The notes beneath the pieces were generated by a model. It saw only the letters and a program-made list of their open reading frames with translations. It made no database searches and was not told where the DNA came from. A stretch of 64,000 bases of DNA from Acidobacteriota bacterium (GTDB lineage Bacteria; Acidobacteriota; Holophagae; Holophagales; Holophagaceae), in assembly GCA_016192145.1 (NCBI GenBank), contig JACPUT010000005.1, positions 1 to 64,000 of the forward strand, written 5' to 3'. The position numbers and the translations under genes were made by a program. This document shows positions 1 through 8,442 of the stretch, piece after piece (position 1 is the first letter of the stretch; each line of letters begins with the position of its first letter).

Positions 1-205
1 TATGATTCGAGCTGTCGGAAACTCTTTAGATCATTGGTATCGGGCTAGTAGCATGAATGCCATCATCTCACCCACACGCCCTAACCACTCAATGCACTCG
101 GACGCAGCCGCTACGCGGCCGCGCCGGTGATTTCGAACGTTTGGCGATTGAATTTAGGGCACAGATGGACTTTTCCCCGTTTCTCCAACCAGCTGAGAGC
201 GTCAG
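1..205. other. window-edge non-coding stretch
   Basis: No convincing gene, RNA or repeat is visible here. The stretch is less GC-rich than the flanking genes and lies downstream of the methyltransferase that ends at 206. I found no terminator hairpin with a T tract. Its left side is cut by the window edge. Confidence 0.4.
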
Positions 206-1144
206 TTAGGGGTTGTCCTTTCGACGCATCCAGAAAGACCCGCTCCCGATCCCGGAGGGATCTTGGGGGAAGATCTCGGCGAGGACTTCAGGTGCCTCTT
301 TCGTGAGGTAGGGGACGGAGGCCAGCACTTCCCAAGCGCTGTTGAACATGAGGAAGGCCTGGAGGAGGTAGGCTTCGGTCCAGAGGACTCGGAAGGCGGG
401 GTTGCTGAAGTAGACCCTCGGGTACTCGTAAGGCAGGGAGATGTCGTGGACGTGGACGATGACGCCTGGGGCGAGCATGGGGAGCACTTCCAGGAAGAGG
501 AAGTTCACATCGCTGCCGATGCGCACGACGTGGCCGGAGTCGATGAAGAGGATGTCGTTGTGGCCGAGCTGGGCGAAGAAGGCGGGATCCAGAACCTCCA
601 CGCGCTGGAGGTGCAGGCAGGTGAGGGCTGGGAAGCCTTCGGGGGCGAGATTGGGGTAGGGATCCACGATCTGGTAGTCGCAGGCCACGCCAGTTTCGGC
701 CTGATTGGCCAGCAGGGCCTGGCCGAAGACGCCAGAGCTCATGCCGGAGCCGATCTCGATCACGCGCCGGGGCTTGAAGTGCCGGATGAAGTAGAGCAGC
801 TGGGAGGCGCACTGGAAGGAGAAGGAATGGTTCCGCCAGTAGAAGCGGTTGGGATCGGGGCCGGGGTGTTCCTCCCAGACGCACTCGGCGGCGTGGGCTT
901 TGGCCATCTCGCGAAGGAGCGATTTCTGGGCCTCCAGCCGCATATCGATGCCCTTCAGGGGGCTCTTCCGATCCCAGACGTTGCGCCGATCCAGATCCGC
1001 CAGATCCGGCACGGGGCTGTAGAAGTGCACGGGCAGGGGCAGCGCGCCGGCCTCGTAGCAGGCGTCGGTGCCCTCCCCCGTCTTGGCCATGTGGGCCACG
1101 AGCGCTGCCACTTCCCGCCATTGCGCGTCGGACGCTTGGAGCAT
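206..1144 (-). CDS. class I SAM-dependent methyltransferase
   Basis: This 312-residue protein has a Rossmann-type methyltransferase core. The glycine-rich SAM loop VIEIGSG lies at residues 128-134, an acidic strand ending in IDSGH at about 201-205, and HVHDI at 231-235, as in the Methyltransf_24 group. About 100 residues precede the core and have no recognisable domain. There is no signal peptide, so it should be cytosolic. The ATG at 1144 is preceded by GAGGG six bases upstream. It lies 69 bp downstream of the large secreted protein on the same strand, so the two may be cotranscribed. The substrate cannot be read from the sequence; members of this group often modify sugars or small metabolites. 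Confidence 0.75.
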   Translation of the reverse strand: MLQASDAQWREVAALVAHMAKTGEGTDACYEAGALPLPVHFYSPVPDLADLDRRNVWDRKSPLKGIDMRLEAQKSLLREMAKAHAAECVWEEHPGPDPNRFYWRNHSFSFQCASQLLYFIRHFKPRRVIEIGSGMSSGVFGQALLANQAETGVACDYQIVDPYPNLAPEGFPALTCLHLQRVEVLDPAFFAQLGHNDILFIDSGHVVRIGSDVNFLFLEVLPMLAPGVIVHVHDISLPYEYPRVYFSNPAFRVLWTEAYLLQAFLMFNSAWEVLASVPYLTKEAPEVLAEIFPQDPSGIGSGSFWMRRKDNP

Positions 1145-1213
1145 GGATTCCCTCGGAGGTGATGGCGGCAGTGTGCGGGGGGAAGCGCCGGAAGTCCACG
1201 ATTCCCGGATCCT

Positions 1214-4207
1214 TCACTCAGCCGCCCGGAGCTCCAGCAGCCAACCGCGCCCGGGCGCCAGGGGGATGGGCTCGTTGGGGCGGAAGGTGCGGCCCTCCTG
1301 GAAGCCCTCGATGGGATGGGCGCGGAGCAGGACCCGCGCCGGATCCAAGCCCAGCGCCTTCCCATCCAGCTGGAGGACGACCTCCACCGATTCCTTCGCC
1401 CAGGAGGCGAGCGCTACCAATGCCCGCCCCGGCTGCAGGTAGGCCGTGGCCTTCACCTGCCCGTGGCCCACCTTCACGGGGCAGGCGGGATCCCACCAAC
1501 CCGACATGCGCGTGCCGGCCATGCCGAAGCGGTCCCACTCCTTCCACAGGGGTCTGGGATCGCTCTTCTCCCAGGGCAGGCGGCTGGTCATGCCGAAGAC
1601 CATGCCGCGCCAGGGGTTGCCGCCGCCCTCCAACATCTCGCCTATGAGGCCGAAGGGGAGGCCGCTCATCTCGATGAGCCACTGGTCGGGATCCGCGTCG
1701 TAGTCGAAGTATTCGCCGAACCAGAGGCGATCCAGGTAGGGGAAGTGCTCCAGGTAGAGGTTGGCGCTGGAGGCGAAGCCGTCGCGGGGGTTGAACTGGT
1801 TGGCGCTGTGGAGGTCCAGCAGGCCGTGCCGGCCGCCCTGATCGAGCACGCGGCGGAGGCGCTTCATGGTGGTGCGGTCGAAGGCGAGGTCATCCAGGTA
1901 GAGGCCATCCACACCCAGGTTCCGCACGAGGAAGTCGAGGCCCTCCACGTAGTGGTTGTGCCAACGGGACACGCCGCTCGTGACCATGGCCGCATCCTCG
2001 ATCTGGGGCACGTGCCAGGCCCCCAGGTAGGGCGGCTCCAGGTGCTCCTGCAGCCAAGCGCTGCCACCGCCGGGGCCCGGCGAGATCACCTCGTCGCCGA
2101 GGCTGCGCAGGGCGGGCAGTTCCGGCGCCTTGGTGGTGAGTTCGCGCACGGTGTAGTAGAGCTTCACCCGTTGGCCCTGGGCGTGGGCGCCATCCACATA
2201 GGCCTTCAGCGGGCCCGGCGTGAGGAAGGGGTAGTTGATCCAGGGGTTCACGGCGGTGGCGTGGTGGAGGTTCAGCACCGTGGCGCCCGTGGCCTTGGCC
2301 TCTGGCAGGGCGCGGAAGGCGTGAAGGTAGCGCGTGCGCCACTGGGCCTCCGTATCCACGGGGCGGAAGGGCGTGATCATCAGGCGCACGTGAAAGCGCA
2401 GCACCTGCCCCGCCGCGAGGCTGCGCGCACCACCGAAGGCCGTGATGCAGGAGCCATCGAAGGCGACGCCGCCCTTGCCGCCGTTGTGCCAGGCGTCGGG
2501 CAGGCGCAGGGGCTGCTCCAGGTAGAAGTTCGTGTTGAGGGGGCGGCGGTAGGTGTCGTCCTTGAGGGTGAGCTGCAGGCCGCCATGCGGGGCGCCCACC
2601 CAGAGGGCATCCTGGTTGAGGTCGCGGTTCCACCGCCAGGTGAAGGGCTGCGGCGCGCGGCCGCCCCGGTGGCCCAGGCCCATCAGATGCGTGGCGAAGG
2701 TGGGCTGCAGGGCCAACCGCAGGCGGAGGTCCGCCACCTCCGTGGGGCGCAGGGCCTTCACCTGGAGGCGGGCCTCCAGGGTGCCATCGAATTCCAGGCG
2801 GCCCCGGAGCGTGAGGCCGAGGTCGCCGGCGCGTCCGCGCGCGCTCCACGAGGCCGCGCCCTCGGTGATCCGGCCGAAGCGCAGGGGCTCCCAGCGGAGG
2901 GGAAGCACGCCGCCCTTCCCCACCACCTCGAAGGCCATGGGCGCGGACAGGAGGTCTGCCGCAGGCGCATCCGCGGCCATCAGCGAAGGGGCGAAGCGGG
3001 TGCGGATGCGCGCGGGCCAGCCGGAATCCGCCAGCTCCACCTCGCGGCCCAGCAGCGTGAGGAGACGGCCCCTGCGCTGGAGCGCGGTGTAGGGCGCCAC
3101 GAGGGCATCGCCCTGGGCGAGGCGGCTGTCCAGCCAGCGCAGGCGGGAGAGGCGCCAGGGCTCGGCATCGCCGTGATCGGCGAGAGGTAAGCCGGCGATA
3201 TCCAGGCGTACGGTGACGCGCTGGGTGCCATCCGCCGCGTCCCGCAGCAGCACGGTGCCCACGTAGGGGCCGGGGTTCAGCTCCACGGCCAGATCCACCC
3301 CGATCCAGAGGGCCTGGAGGCGTCCCTGGTCCACGTGCAGGGTCTTCGTGAAGGGGCGGCCCTCCACTTCCACCCCCCCGAGGTTGAAACAGCGCAGGGC
3401 GGCCGCGGGGACCTTCACCCCGGCGGGGCCCACCAGCTCGCTGAAGGTGAGCTTGAGATCCACGATGGGGCGACGCGCCGCCCAGAGGCCGATCTGGAAG
3501 ACGTAGAACTCGCCCGGTCGGGCTTCGCCGTGGAAGGCGGGCCGCAAGACGTGGGCCCAGGGCTCGGGGAGCACCCGCGTCTGCCGCAGGGGCGTTGCGC
3601 GATCCGCCGTGAAGGCGAGGAAGGGCTCCCGGCGGCGGGCGAGGAGGGCTTCGCGCTCCGCGGCGGTGGCCCCCCGATCCAGGGCGTTGAAGGCATCCTC
3701 GGGGCGGCGCGCCTCGTACCCGATCACCTGGGCCTCGGGCAGGGACTGGGCCGGGCCGGGATCCCCGGCCCTGAGGCCCGTGCGGGCGAGCCACTCCGGC
3801 GAAGGCCCGGCCTCCCGGGGCAGGTACTGGGCCTTGGGGTAGTTGGCGCTGCCCGCCAGGGTGTGGGCCAGGGGATAGAGGTGGTAGGTTCCCGCCCCAG
3901 GCGCTTCGAAAGCGAGGTCGGCGGCCTCCGCATCCACCTTCAGCCGGAGGATCGGCACCTCGGCGCCGGTTTCCGTGAGCAGCCTCAGGCCCTTGGCCGC
4001 CGGATCCGCATCCATCCGCCGCCAGGGAACGCGGACGCGGAGGAGCCCAGCCCCTCCGGCCCGGATCGCCCAGCGGTGGTTGCCCAGGGACGCCGCCCAG
4101 GCCCCCTGCACCCGGACGCCCTCCACGGGCTGGGCGGGAAGCAGCAGGGCGGAGAGCCAGAGGGCGAGGAGCAGTCGCATGGGGCACCGGGGGGAGGCCC
4201 CCATCAT
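1214..4207 (-). CDS. large secreted glycoside-hydrolase-like protein (DUF6067-like)
   Basis: About 997 residues. A hydrophobic stretch (LLLALWLSALLLPAQ) within the first 30 residues looks like a signal peptide, so it is probably exported. The first half is beta-rich. The C-terminal third looks like a TIM-barrel glycosidase: LKAYVDGAHAQGQRVKLYYT, then GVDGLYLDDLAFDR near residue 770, a typical acidic strand end in glycosyl hydrolases, then WFGEYFDYDADPDQW. I place it with the DUF6067/glycoside-hydrolase-domain proteins, with moderate certainty; the substrate is unknown. The ATG at 4207 or 4204 has GAAGAAGG upstream; a GTG at 4222 in the same frame is less likely. A terminator separates it from the thioredoxin gene behind it. 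Confidence 0.6.
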   Translation of the reverse strand: MMGASPRCPMRLLLALWLSALLLPAQPVEGVRVQGAWAASLGNHRWAIRAGGAGLLRVRVPWRRMDADPAAKGLRLLTETGAEVPILRLKVDAEAADLAFEAPGAGTYHLYPLAHTLAGSANYPKAQYLPREAGPSPEWLARTGLRAGDPGPAQSLPEAQVIGYEARRPEDAFNALDRGATAAEREALLARRREPFLAFTADRATPLRQTRVLPEPWAHVLRPAFHGEARPGEFYVFQIGLWAARRPIVDLKLTFSELVGPAGVKVPAAALRCFNLGGVEVEGRPFTKTLHVDQGRLQALWIGVDLAVELNPGPYVGTVLLRDAADGTQRVTVRLDIAGLPLADHGDAEPWRLSRLRWLDSRLAQGDALVAPYTALQRRGRLLTLLGREVELADSGWPARIRTRFAPSLMAADAPAADLLSAPMAFEVVGKGGVLPLRWEPLRFGRITEGAASWSARGRAGDLGLTLRGRLEFDGTLEARLQVKALRPTEVADLRLRLALQPTFATHLMGLGHRGGRAPQPFTWRWNRDLNQDALWVGAPHGGLQLTLKDDTYRRPLNTNFYLEQPLRLPDAWHNGGKGGVAFDGSCITAFGGARSLAAGQVLRFHVRLMITPFRPVDTEAQWRTRYLHAFRALPEAKATGATVLNLHHATAVNPWINYPFLTPGPLKAYVDGAHAQGQRVKLYYTVRELTTKAPELPALRSLGDEVISPGPGGGSAWLQEHLEPPYLGAWHVPQIEDAAMVTSGVSRWHNHYVEGLDFLVRNLGVDGLYLDDLAFDRTTMKRLRRVLDQGGRHGLLDLHSANQFNPRDGFASSANLYLEHFPYLDRLWFGEYFDYDADPDQWLIEMSGLPFGLIGEMLEGGGNPWRGMVFGMTSRLPWEKSDPRPLWKEWDRFGMAGTRMSGWWDPACPVKVGHGQVKATAYLQPGRALVALASWAKESVEVVLQLDGKALGLDPARVLLRAHPIEGFQEGRTFRPNEPIPLAPGRGWLLELRAAE

Positions 4208-4223
4208 CGCGCCTTCTTCCACG

Positions 4224-4246
4224 AAAAAGGGCCCCGAAGGGCCCTC
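4224..4246 (-). terminator. rho-independent terminator after the thioredoxin gene
   Basis: Read on the minus strand, AGGGCCC and GGGCCCT arms around a short TTCGG-like loop are followed by a run of five T. It lies 18 bp past the stop of the thioredoxin gene and just before the secreted glycosidase-like gene, so the two are probably separate transcription units. Confidence 0.8.
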
Positions 4247-4264
4247 TTCGAGGCTGTGCTGCGC

Positions 4265-4669
4265 CTACTTGCCAGTCACCCACTGGGCGAACTCGGCGGG
4301 CGTCTCGAAGGCGCCCACCTGGCGGCGGATCTCCCGGCCTTCGGCATCGATGAGGATCAGGGTGGGGAAGCCCTGCAGTCGGTATTTCTCGGCGAGGGCG
4401 CGGCCCTCGGGGAGGTCCTTCATATCCCGAGTCTGGACCAGGGCATCGAAGGGGATTACGCCCGTGAGGGCGGCCTGCCCCTCGGCACTGGGGAAGATCT
4501 TCTTCTTCAGGTACTGGCAGGGGCCGCACCACTCGGCCCAGAGATCCATGAGGATCAGCTTCTTCTCGGCCTTGGCGCGCGTCTGGGCGGCTTTGAGGGT
4601 GTGTTCCCACTTCACGGGGGCCCCGGCGATCAGGGGGGCGGCGGCCAGGAACAGGGCGATGGCTTTCAT
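4265..4669 (-). CDS. periplasmic thioredoxin-fold protein
   Basis: This 134-residue protein has an N-terminal signal peptide (hydrophobic residues 3-16) and a thioredoxin fold with the redox motif WCGPC (Cys48 and Cys51). The cis-Pro region is GFPTLILID. The length and the KKLILMDLWAEWCGPC context match the thioredoxin_7/DsbD-gamma-like group. It should act as a disulfide reductase or exchange partner outside the cytoplasm. The ATG at 4669 is preceded by GGAGG. It is divergent from the small secreted protein at 4822. No DsbD partner is nearby, so its electron donor is unknown. Confidence 0.85.
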   Translation of the reverse strand: MKAIALFLAAAPLIAGAPVKWEHTLKAAQTRAKAEKKLILMDLWAEWCGPCQYLKKKIFPSAEGQAALTGVIPFDALVQTRDMKDLPEGRALAEKYRLQGFPTLILIDAEGREIRRQVGAFETPAEFAQWVTGK

Positions 4670-4821
4670 GAATCCTCCACGGGGTGGGATGCCCCCGTCC
4701 CTGAAACTATGACAGGTGGATTTTCGGCCTCGGCCTAATCCGGGGGGTCAAGGCCCCGTAGGCATGGGTGAACCGGTTGAACTCCCCCTCACCCCAGCGC
4801 CCCTTCCTCACGGAGACCCCC

Positions 4822-5184
4822 ATGCGCGCGTTCCTCGCCCCCCTCGTCCTCGCCGCCTCCATCGTCATGCCCCTCGCCGCCCAGCAGGCCCACTTCATCA
4901 AGGTGGACATCGTCTCCAAGGACGGCATGCACCACCATCACGGCGCCAAGGGCGCCAAAGGCACGAAGAACGGCCCCACCACCATCAAGATGCGCCTCCC
5001 CGTGAGCCTGGCCACCAGCGCCCTCCAGTGCGCCCAGGACAGCGAGATCAAGGTCAACGGCGAGAACAAGAAGGGCATCAAGACCGACGAGCTCGTGAAG
5101 ATGCTCCAAACCGCCAAGCCCGGCGATCTGCTCCTCGAGATCGACACCAACGACGGCGATCACGTCCGCATCACCATCGAGTAG
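4822..5184 (+). CDS. small secreted protein of unknown function
   Basis: This 120-residue protein begins with a clear signal peptide ending near AAQQA (residue 21). The mature part has a His cluster (MHHHHGAKGAKG, residues 36-47), a lysine-rich middle and an acidic C-terminus. A single Cys is seen. I recognise no family. The His tract could bind metal, which is only a suggestion. ATG 4822 is chosen because GGAG lies six bases upstream; an in-frame upstream ATG at 4768 would disrupt the signal peptide. A very long hairpin begins six bases past the stop. Confidence 0.7.
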   Translation: MRAFLAPLVLAASIVMPLAAQQAHFIKVDIVSKDGMHHHHGAKGAKGTKNGPTTIKMRLPVSLATSALQCAQDSEIKVNGENKKGIKTDELVKMLQTAKPGDLLLEIDTNDGDHVRITIE

Positions 5185-5189
5185 GACTT

Positions 5190-5239
5190 CCCTGAAAATC
5201 AAAAGGGGCGCCTAGGGGCGCCCCTTTTGATTTTCAGGG
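5190..5239. terminator. 23-bp perfect hairpin, likely terminator
   Basis: A perfect 23-bp inverted repeat (arms 5190-5212 and 5217-5239, loop TAGG) begins six bases after the stop at 5184 and ends one base before the promoter-like hexamer of the next gene. The arms include CAAAAGGGGCGCC, so either strand presents a GC stem followed by T residues. It is much longer than an ordinary terminator but fits that role. Confidence 0.75.
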
Positions 5240-5240
5240 A

Positions 5241-5246
5241 TAGGCT
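5241..5246 (+). promoter_or_regulatory. leaderless-type -10 hexamer
   Basis: TAGGCT lies exactly six bases before the ATG at 5253, which has no Shine-Dalgarno. The same hexamer at the same distance is seen before other SD-less genes in the window (14385, 19308, 50274). No good -35 box is visible. Confidence 0.45.
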
Positions 5247-5252
5247 GAACGG

Positions 5253-5651
5253 ATGGAAACCTCCTCCGAGATCCGCGTCCGCTACGCCGAGACCGACCAG
5301 ATGGGCATCGTCCACCACGCCAACTACGTGGTGTGGATGGAGGTGGGCCGCAGCGACTGGATGCGGGCGCGGGGCAAGGGCTATGCGGAGATCGAGGCGG
5401 CGGGCTACCGCCTCGTGGTGAATGGCGTGCAGGTGCGCTACCGGGCCCCGGCGCGCTACGACGAGCTGGTGCGGGTGCGCACCCGCCTCAAGGAGGCCGG
5501 CCGCCGCAAGGTGGTGTTCGGCTACGTGGTGGAGCGGGACGGCCAGAAGCTCGCCGAGGGTGAGAGCGTGCACCTCGTGACCGACGACCAGGGGCGGGCC
5601 GCGGTGCTGCCCGAGGCCCTGCTCAGCCTGATCCGAGGTGAAGGGCCGTGA
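5253..5651 (+). CDS. YbgC/FadM-type acyl-CoA thioesterase
   Basis: This 132-residue hotdog-fold protein carries the family signature RYAETDQMGIVHHANYVVWM, with the catalytic Asp at residue 13, followed by the long hotdog helix. It should hydrolyse short or aromatic acyl-CoA thioesters in the cytosol; the exact substrate is not readable. The length is normal for 4-hydroxybenzoyl-CoA-thioesterase-like enzymes. No Tol-Pal genes, the usual ybgC neighbours, are present. Its last 29 bases overlap the 3' end of the convergent GAF gene. Translation probably starts from a leaderless mRNA. Confidence 0.88.
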   Translation: METSSEIRVRYAETDQMGIVHHANYVVWMEVGRSDWMRARGKGYAEIEAAGYRLVVNGVQVRYRAPARYDELVRVRTRLKEAGRRKVVFGYVVERDGQKLAEGESVHLVTDDQGRAAVLPEALLSLIRGEGP

Positions 5652-6237
5652 TTCCCGCCACCGCCTCCATCATCAACCGCCGATGCGGAGGGAAGGCCTC
5701 CGAGTGGAAGCTCTGGAAGGCCATCACGCCGGCGATCCGCCCTTCGGGTCCATCCAAGGGGATGCCGAACCAGGTCTGGTTCATGAGCCCCGTGGTGAGC
5801 TCCGCTTCGGTGAGCACCATGCCCTCGGCCATGCAGGCTTCCTTGGAATCCAGGTAGAGCGGGCTCCCCAGGGCCACCACCCTTCCCGTGAGGCCGGGGC
5901 GCTCGTTCAGGGCCCGGCTCGCCCGCTCCCGGGGACGCCCGGCCTCGAAGAAGTAGGGGAAGTGGAGCAGCCCCGAATCCCAATCCGTCCGGGCCAGGTA
6001 CATCGAGGAGAGCTCGAAGGGGCGCAGGCAGTGAGTCTTCAGCAGCTCCCCCGCCTCCACCCAGGGGATGCCGATGCGCAGGCCCGCGAGGATCCGGGCG
6101 ATGAAGGCCCGCTCCTCCATCAACTGCGCCTGGAGTTCACCCAGGGAGAGGCGCTTGGCCTGGAGATCCTCCATGCGCCCCAGGGCCGCCCGGATCGCGG
6201 CTTCCGTCTGTTCGGGGTTGGTCCGGCGCCAGATCAC
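5623..6237 (-). CDS. GAF-domain protein, second of a tandem pair
   Basis: This 204-residue protein consists of a short N-terminal helix and one GAF-like domain (about residues 55-200; PLYLDSKEA, TWFGIPLDGPEGRIAGVMAF). It is clearly paralogous to the gene just upstream: both keep DW..L..FP.F.E.GR.R, an AE..TGL...W segment and FGIPL/FGVPL. It starts with GTG at 6237 overlapping the TGA of the upstream gene (GTGA), so the pair is translationally coupled. There is no output domain, which suggests a ligand-binding partner that acts through another protein. The ligand is unknown. Confidence 0.7.
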   Translation of the reverse strand: MIWRRTNPEQTEAAIRAALGRMEDLQAKRLSLGELQAQLMEERAFIARILAGLRIGIPWVEAGELLKTHCLRPFELSSMYLARTDWDSGLLHFPYFFEAGRPRERASRALNERPGLTGRVVALGSPLYLDSKEACMAEGMVLTEAELTTGLMNQTWFGIPLDGPEGRIAGVMAFQSFHSEAFPPHRRLMMEAVAGITALHLGSG

Positions 6238-6869
6238 GCGGCCCCCGCGGTGAGGGAAAGCAGCCGGGCCATGCGTTCCAGGAGCTCCCGGCGCCGGGGG
6301 CTGAAGCCATCCTCGGGGAACACTTGGAAGGCCACGAGGCCGAAGGGACGGCCCCCATCCCAATCCGGGCGAGCCAGCGGGACCCCGAACCAGGACTGGG
6401 GGATCAGCCCCGTGGCGGCTTCCGCGCGGCTGAGGATGGCCCCCAGGGCGATGCCCTCCGGATCCAGGGCCCGGACGTAGAGGGGCTCCCGTTTTTCGAT
6501 GGCAAGCCCCGTGATGCCTTTGTTTTTGGAATAGGTCTCCAGGGGGTGCCTGCGTAGCCTTCCCCCTTCCAGGAAGATGGGGTATTCCATCAGGTCCCGC
6601 TCCCAGTCCACCTGGGCGATGAAGAAGGTGGCGATCCCCAGGGGCTCCTGGATGAGCCGCAGGAGGGCCGCGCCAGCCGCCTGCAGACCCGCGCCCGGCT
6701 TCAACACCCGGGCCGCCTCGAAGAGGAGCCGGTTTTCCAGCTCGATCTCGGCCAGGGTCGCCTCGGCTTCCTTCAGGGTGGCCAGCAGATCGGCCTCCTG
6801 ATCAACCAAGGCGACCAGGCGCGGATCCTCGACCCTTCCCCTCAAGCCCAGCCGCTCCAGGAAGCTCAC
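6234..6869 (-). CDS. GAF-domain protein, first of a tandem pair
   Basis: This 211-residue protein has an N-terminal coiled-coil-like helix (residues 20-55, LVDQEADLLATLKEAEATLA) and then one GAF-like domain (IATFFIAQVDWERDLMEYP ... SWFGVPLARPDW). It has no kinase, cyclase or HD output domain. The start is a GTG at 6869 with only a weak SD. It overlaps the next gene by 4 bp; duplication followed by divergence is the simplest origin. It is divergent from cysS. Function is unknown beyond probable small-molecule sensing. Confidence 0.7.
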   Translation of the reverse strand: MSFLERLGLRGRVEDPRLVALVDQEADLLATLKEAEATLAEIELENRLLFEAARVLKPGAGLQAAGAALLRLIQEPLGIATFFIAQVDWERDLMEYPIFLEGGRLRRHPLETYSKNKGITGLAIEKREPLYVRALDPEGIALGAILSRAEAATGLIPQSWFGVPLARPDWDGGRPFGLVAFQVFPEDGFSPRRRELLERMARLLSLTAGAA

Positions 6870-6938
6870 GCCATCACCCGGGCGCCCATCACAGGCTCCC
6901 CCCTTGGGGATTTGGCTGGAGGATGCTTGGATAGAGCC

Positions 6939-8390
6939 ATGGCGTCGCGTCGGATCCTTTCACTGTTCAACACCCTGACCCGAAGGGTGGAGCCGGTGCA
7001 CCCCCTGGAGCAAGGGGTCATCCGCATCTACAACTGCGGCCCGACCGTCTACAACTTCGCCCACATCGGAAATCTCCGGACCTTTCTCTTCCAGGACCTG
7101 CTTCGCCGCACCTTCGAGGCCAGCGGGTATGACGTGAAGTTCTGCATGAACATCACCGATGTGGAGGACAAGATCATCCGGGATTCCCAGGCCGGACTCC
7201 CCGCCGACGCCTCCAACGCCGAGCGCCTGGTGGCCATGAAGGCCCTCACGGACAGGTACACCGCCTACTTCCTCGAAGATCTGGCCCGGATCGGCATCCA
7301 GCCCGCCACTTACATGCCCCGCGCCACGGATTACATCGGCGGCATGATCGCCATGGTGGAGCAGCTCATCGCCAAGGGCCACGCCTACGCCCGCGAGGGC
7401 AGCGTTTACTACCGCATCGGCTCCCTGCCCCACTACGGCGACCTGGCCCACCTCGATCGCGAGGGCATGCAGGTGGGGGTGAGCGTGGACGTGGATGAGT
7501 ACGAAAAGGATTCGGCCCAGGACTTCGTCCTCTGGAAGGCCGCGAAACCCGGCGAGCCCTACTGGGAGAGCCCTTGGGGCCCGGGCCGGCCCGGCTGGCA
7601 CATCGAGTGCTCCGTCATGGGCATCGACGTCCTGGGCGAGCGCATGGACATCCACACGGGCGGCGTGGATCTCATCTTCCCCCACCACACCAATGAGATC
7701 GCCCAGTCGGAGGGCTGCCTGGGCCACACCTGGGTGAACCACTGGTGCCACGGCGAGTTCCTGATGGTCGAAGGGCAGAAGATGTCCAAGAGCCTGGGGA
7801 ACTTCTTCACCCTGCGGGATCTCATCGACAAGGGGATCGATCCCCTCTCCTTCCGCTACGCCATCCAGAGCAACCACTACCGCAAGGTGCTGAACTTCAG
7901 CTTCGATGGCCTCAAGGCCGCCGACGCTTCCCTGGCCCGCATCCGCGCCTTCCGCCGCCGCATGACCGGAACGGGCGAGGTGGCCGGGCGCGGGGATTGG
8001 AAGGAGGCCGTGGATCCCATGGCGCGCCTGCAGATGGCCCGGGAGCGGTTCTGGGAGGCCATGGCCGATGACCTCAACACGCCGGAAGCCCTGGCCTCGC
8101 TCTTCACCCTGGTCACGGACCTGAACGCCCAGGATGACCGCGTGGCCCTCACGGTGGAGGAGCGCCAGGCCGTGTCGGCCTTCCTGGACGAGACGAATGC
8201 CATCTTCGGGGGCTGGGCCGCCGAGGAGGAGACCCTCCCCGCCGAAATCGAAGCCCTGCTCGCCCAGCGCCAGGAGGCCCGGGCAACGAAGCAATGGGCG
8301 GAAAGTGACCGGCTCCGCGATGTCCTCAAATCACTAGGGTTCCTCGTGGAGGATCGGAAGGACGGCACCATGTCCGCCCGCCGGGCCTGA
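6939..8390 (+). CDS. cysS: cysteinyl-tRNA synthetase
   Basis: This class I aminoacyl-tRNA synthetase of 483 residues charges tRNA-Cys. The Zn-binding and HIGH region CGPTVYNFAHIGN lies at residues 33-45, and KMSKS at about 281. The Zn ligands Cys (IECSVMG) and His (FPHHTNEIAQSE) are present, as is the DALR-like helical C-terminus. The length equals the family norm. ATG 6939 gives the usual short N-terminus before LFNTLTR; an in-frame TTG at 6927 sits closer to a GGAGG and cannot be excluded. Confidence 0.97.
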   Translation: MASRRILSLFNTLTRRVEPVHPLEQGVIRIYNCGPTVYNFAHIGNLRTFLFQDLLRRTFEASGYDVKFCMNITDVEDKIIRDSQAGLPADASNAERLVAMKALTDRYTAYFLEDLARIGIQPATYMPRATDYIGGMIAMVEQLIAKGHAYAREGSVYYRIGSLPHYGDLAHLDREGMQVGVSVDVDEYEKDSAQDFVLWKAAKPGEPYWESPWGPGRPGWHIECSVMGIDVLGERMDIHTGGVDLIFPHHTNEIAQSEGCLGHTWVNHWCHGEFLMVEGQKMSKSLGNFFTLRDLIDKGIDPLSFRYAIQSNHYRKVLNFSFDGLKAADASLARIRAFRRRMTGTGEVAGRGDWKEAVDPMARLQMARERFWEAMADDLNTPEALASLFTLVTDLNAQDDRVALTVEERQAVSAFLDETNAIFGGWAAEEETLPAEIEALLAQRQEARATKQWAESDRLRDVLKSLGFLVEDRKDGTMSARRA

Positions 8391-8442
8391 AGCCAATCTG
8401 GAATAAGCCTAGGACCCGATCTGACCGATAGTGGGGAACGCC

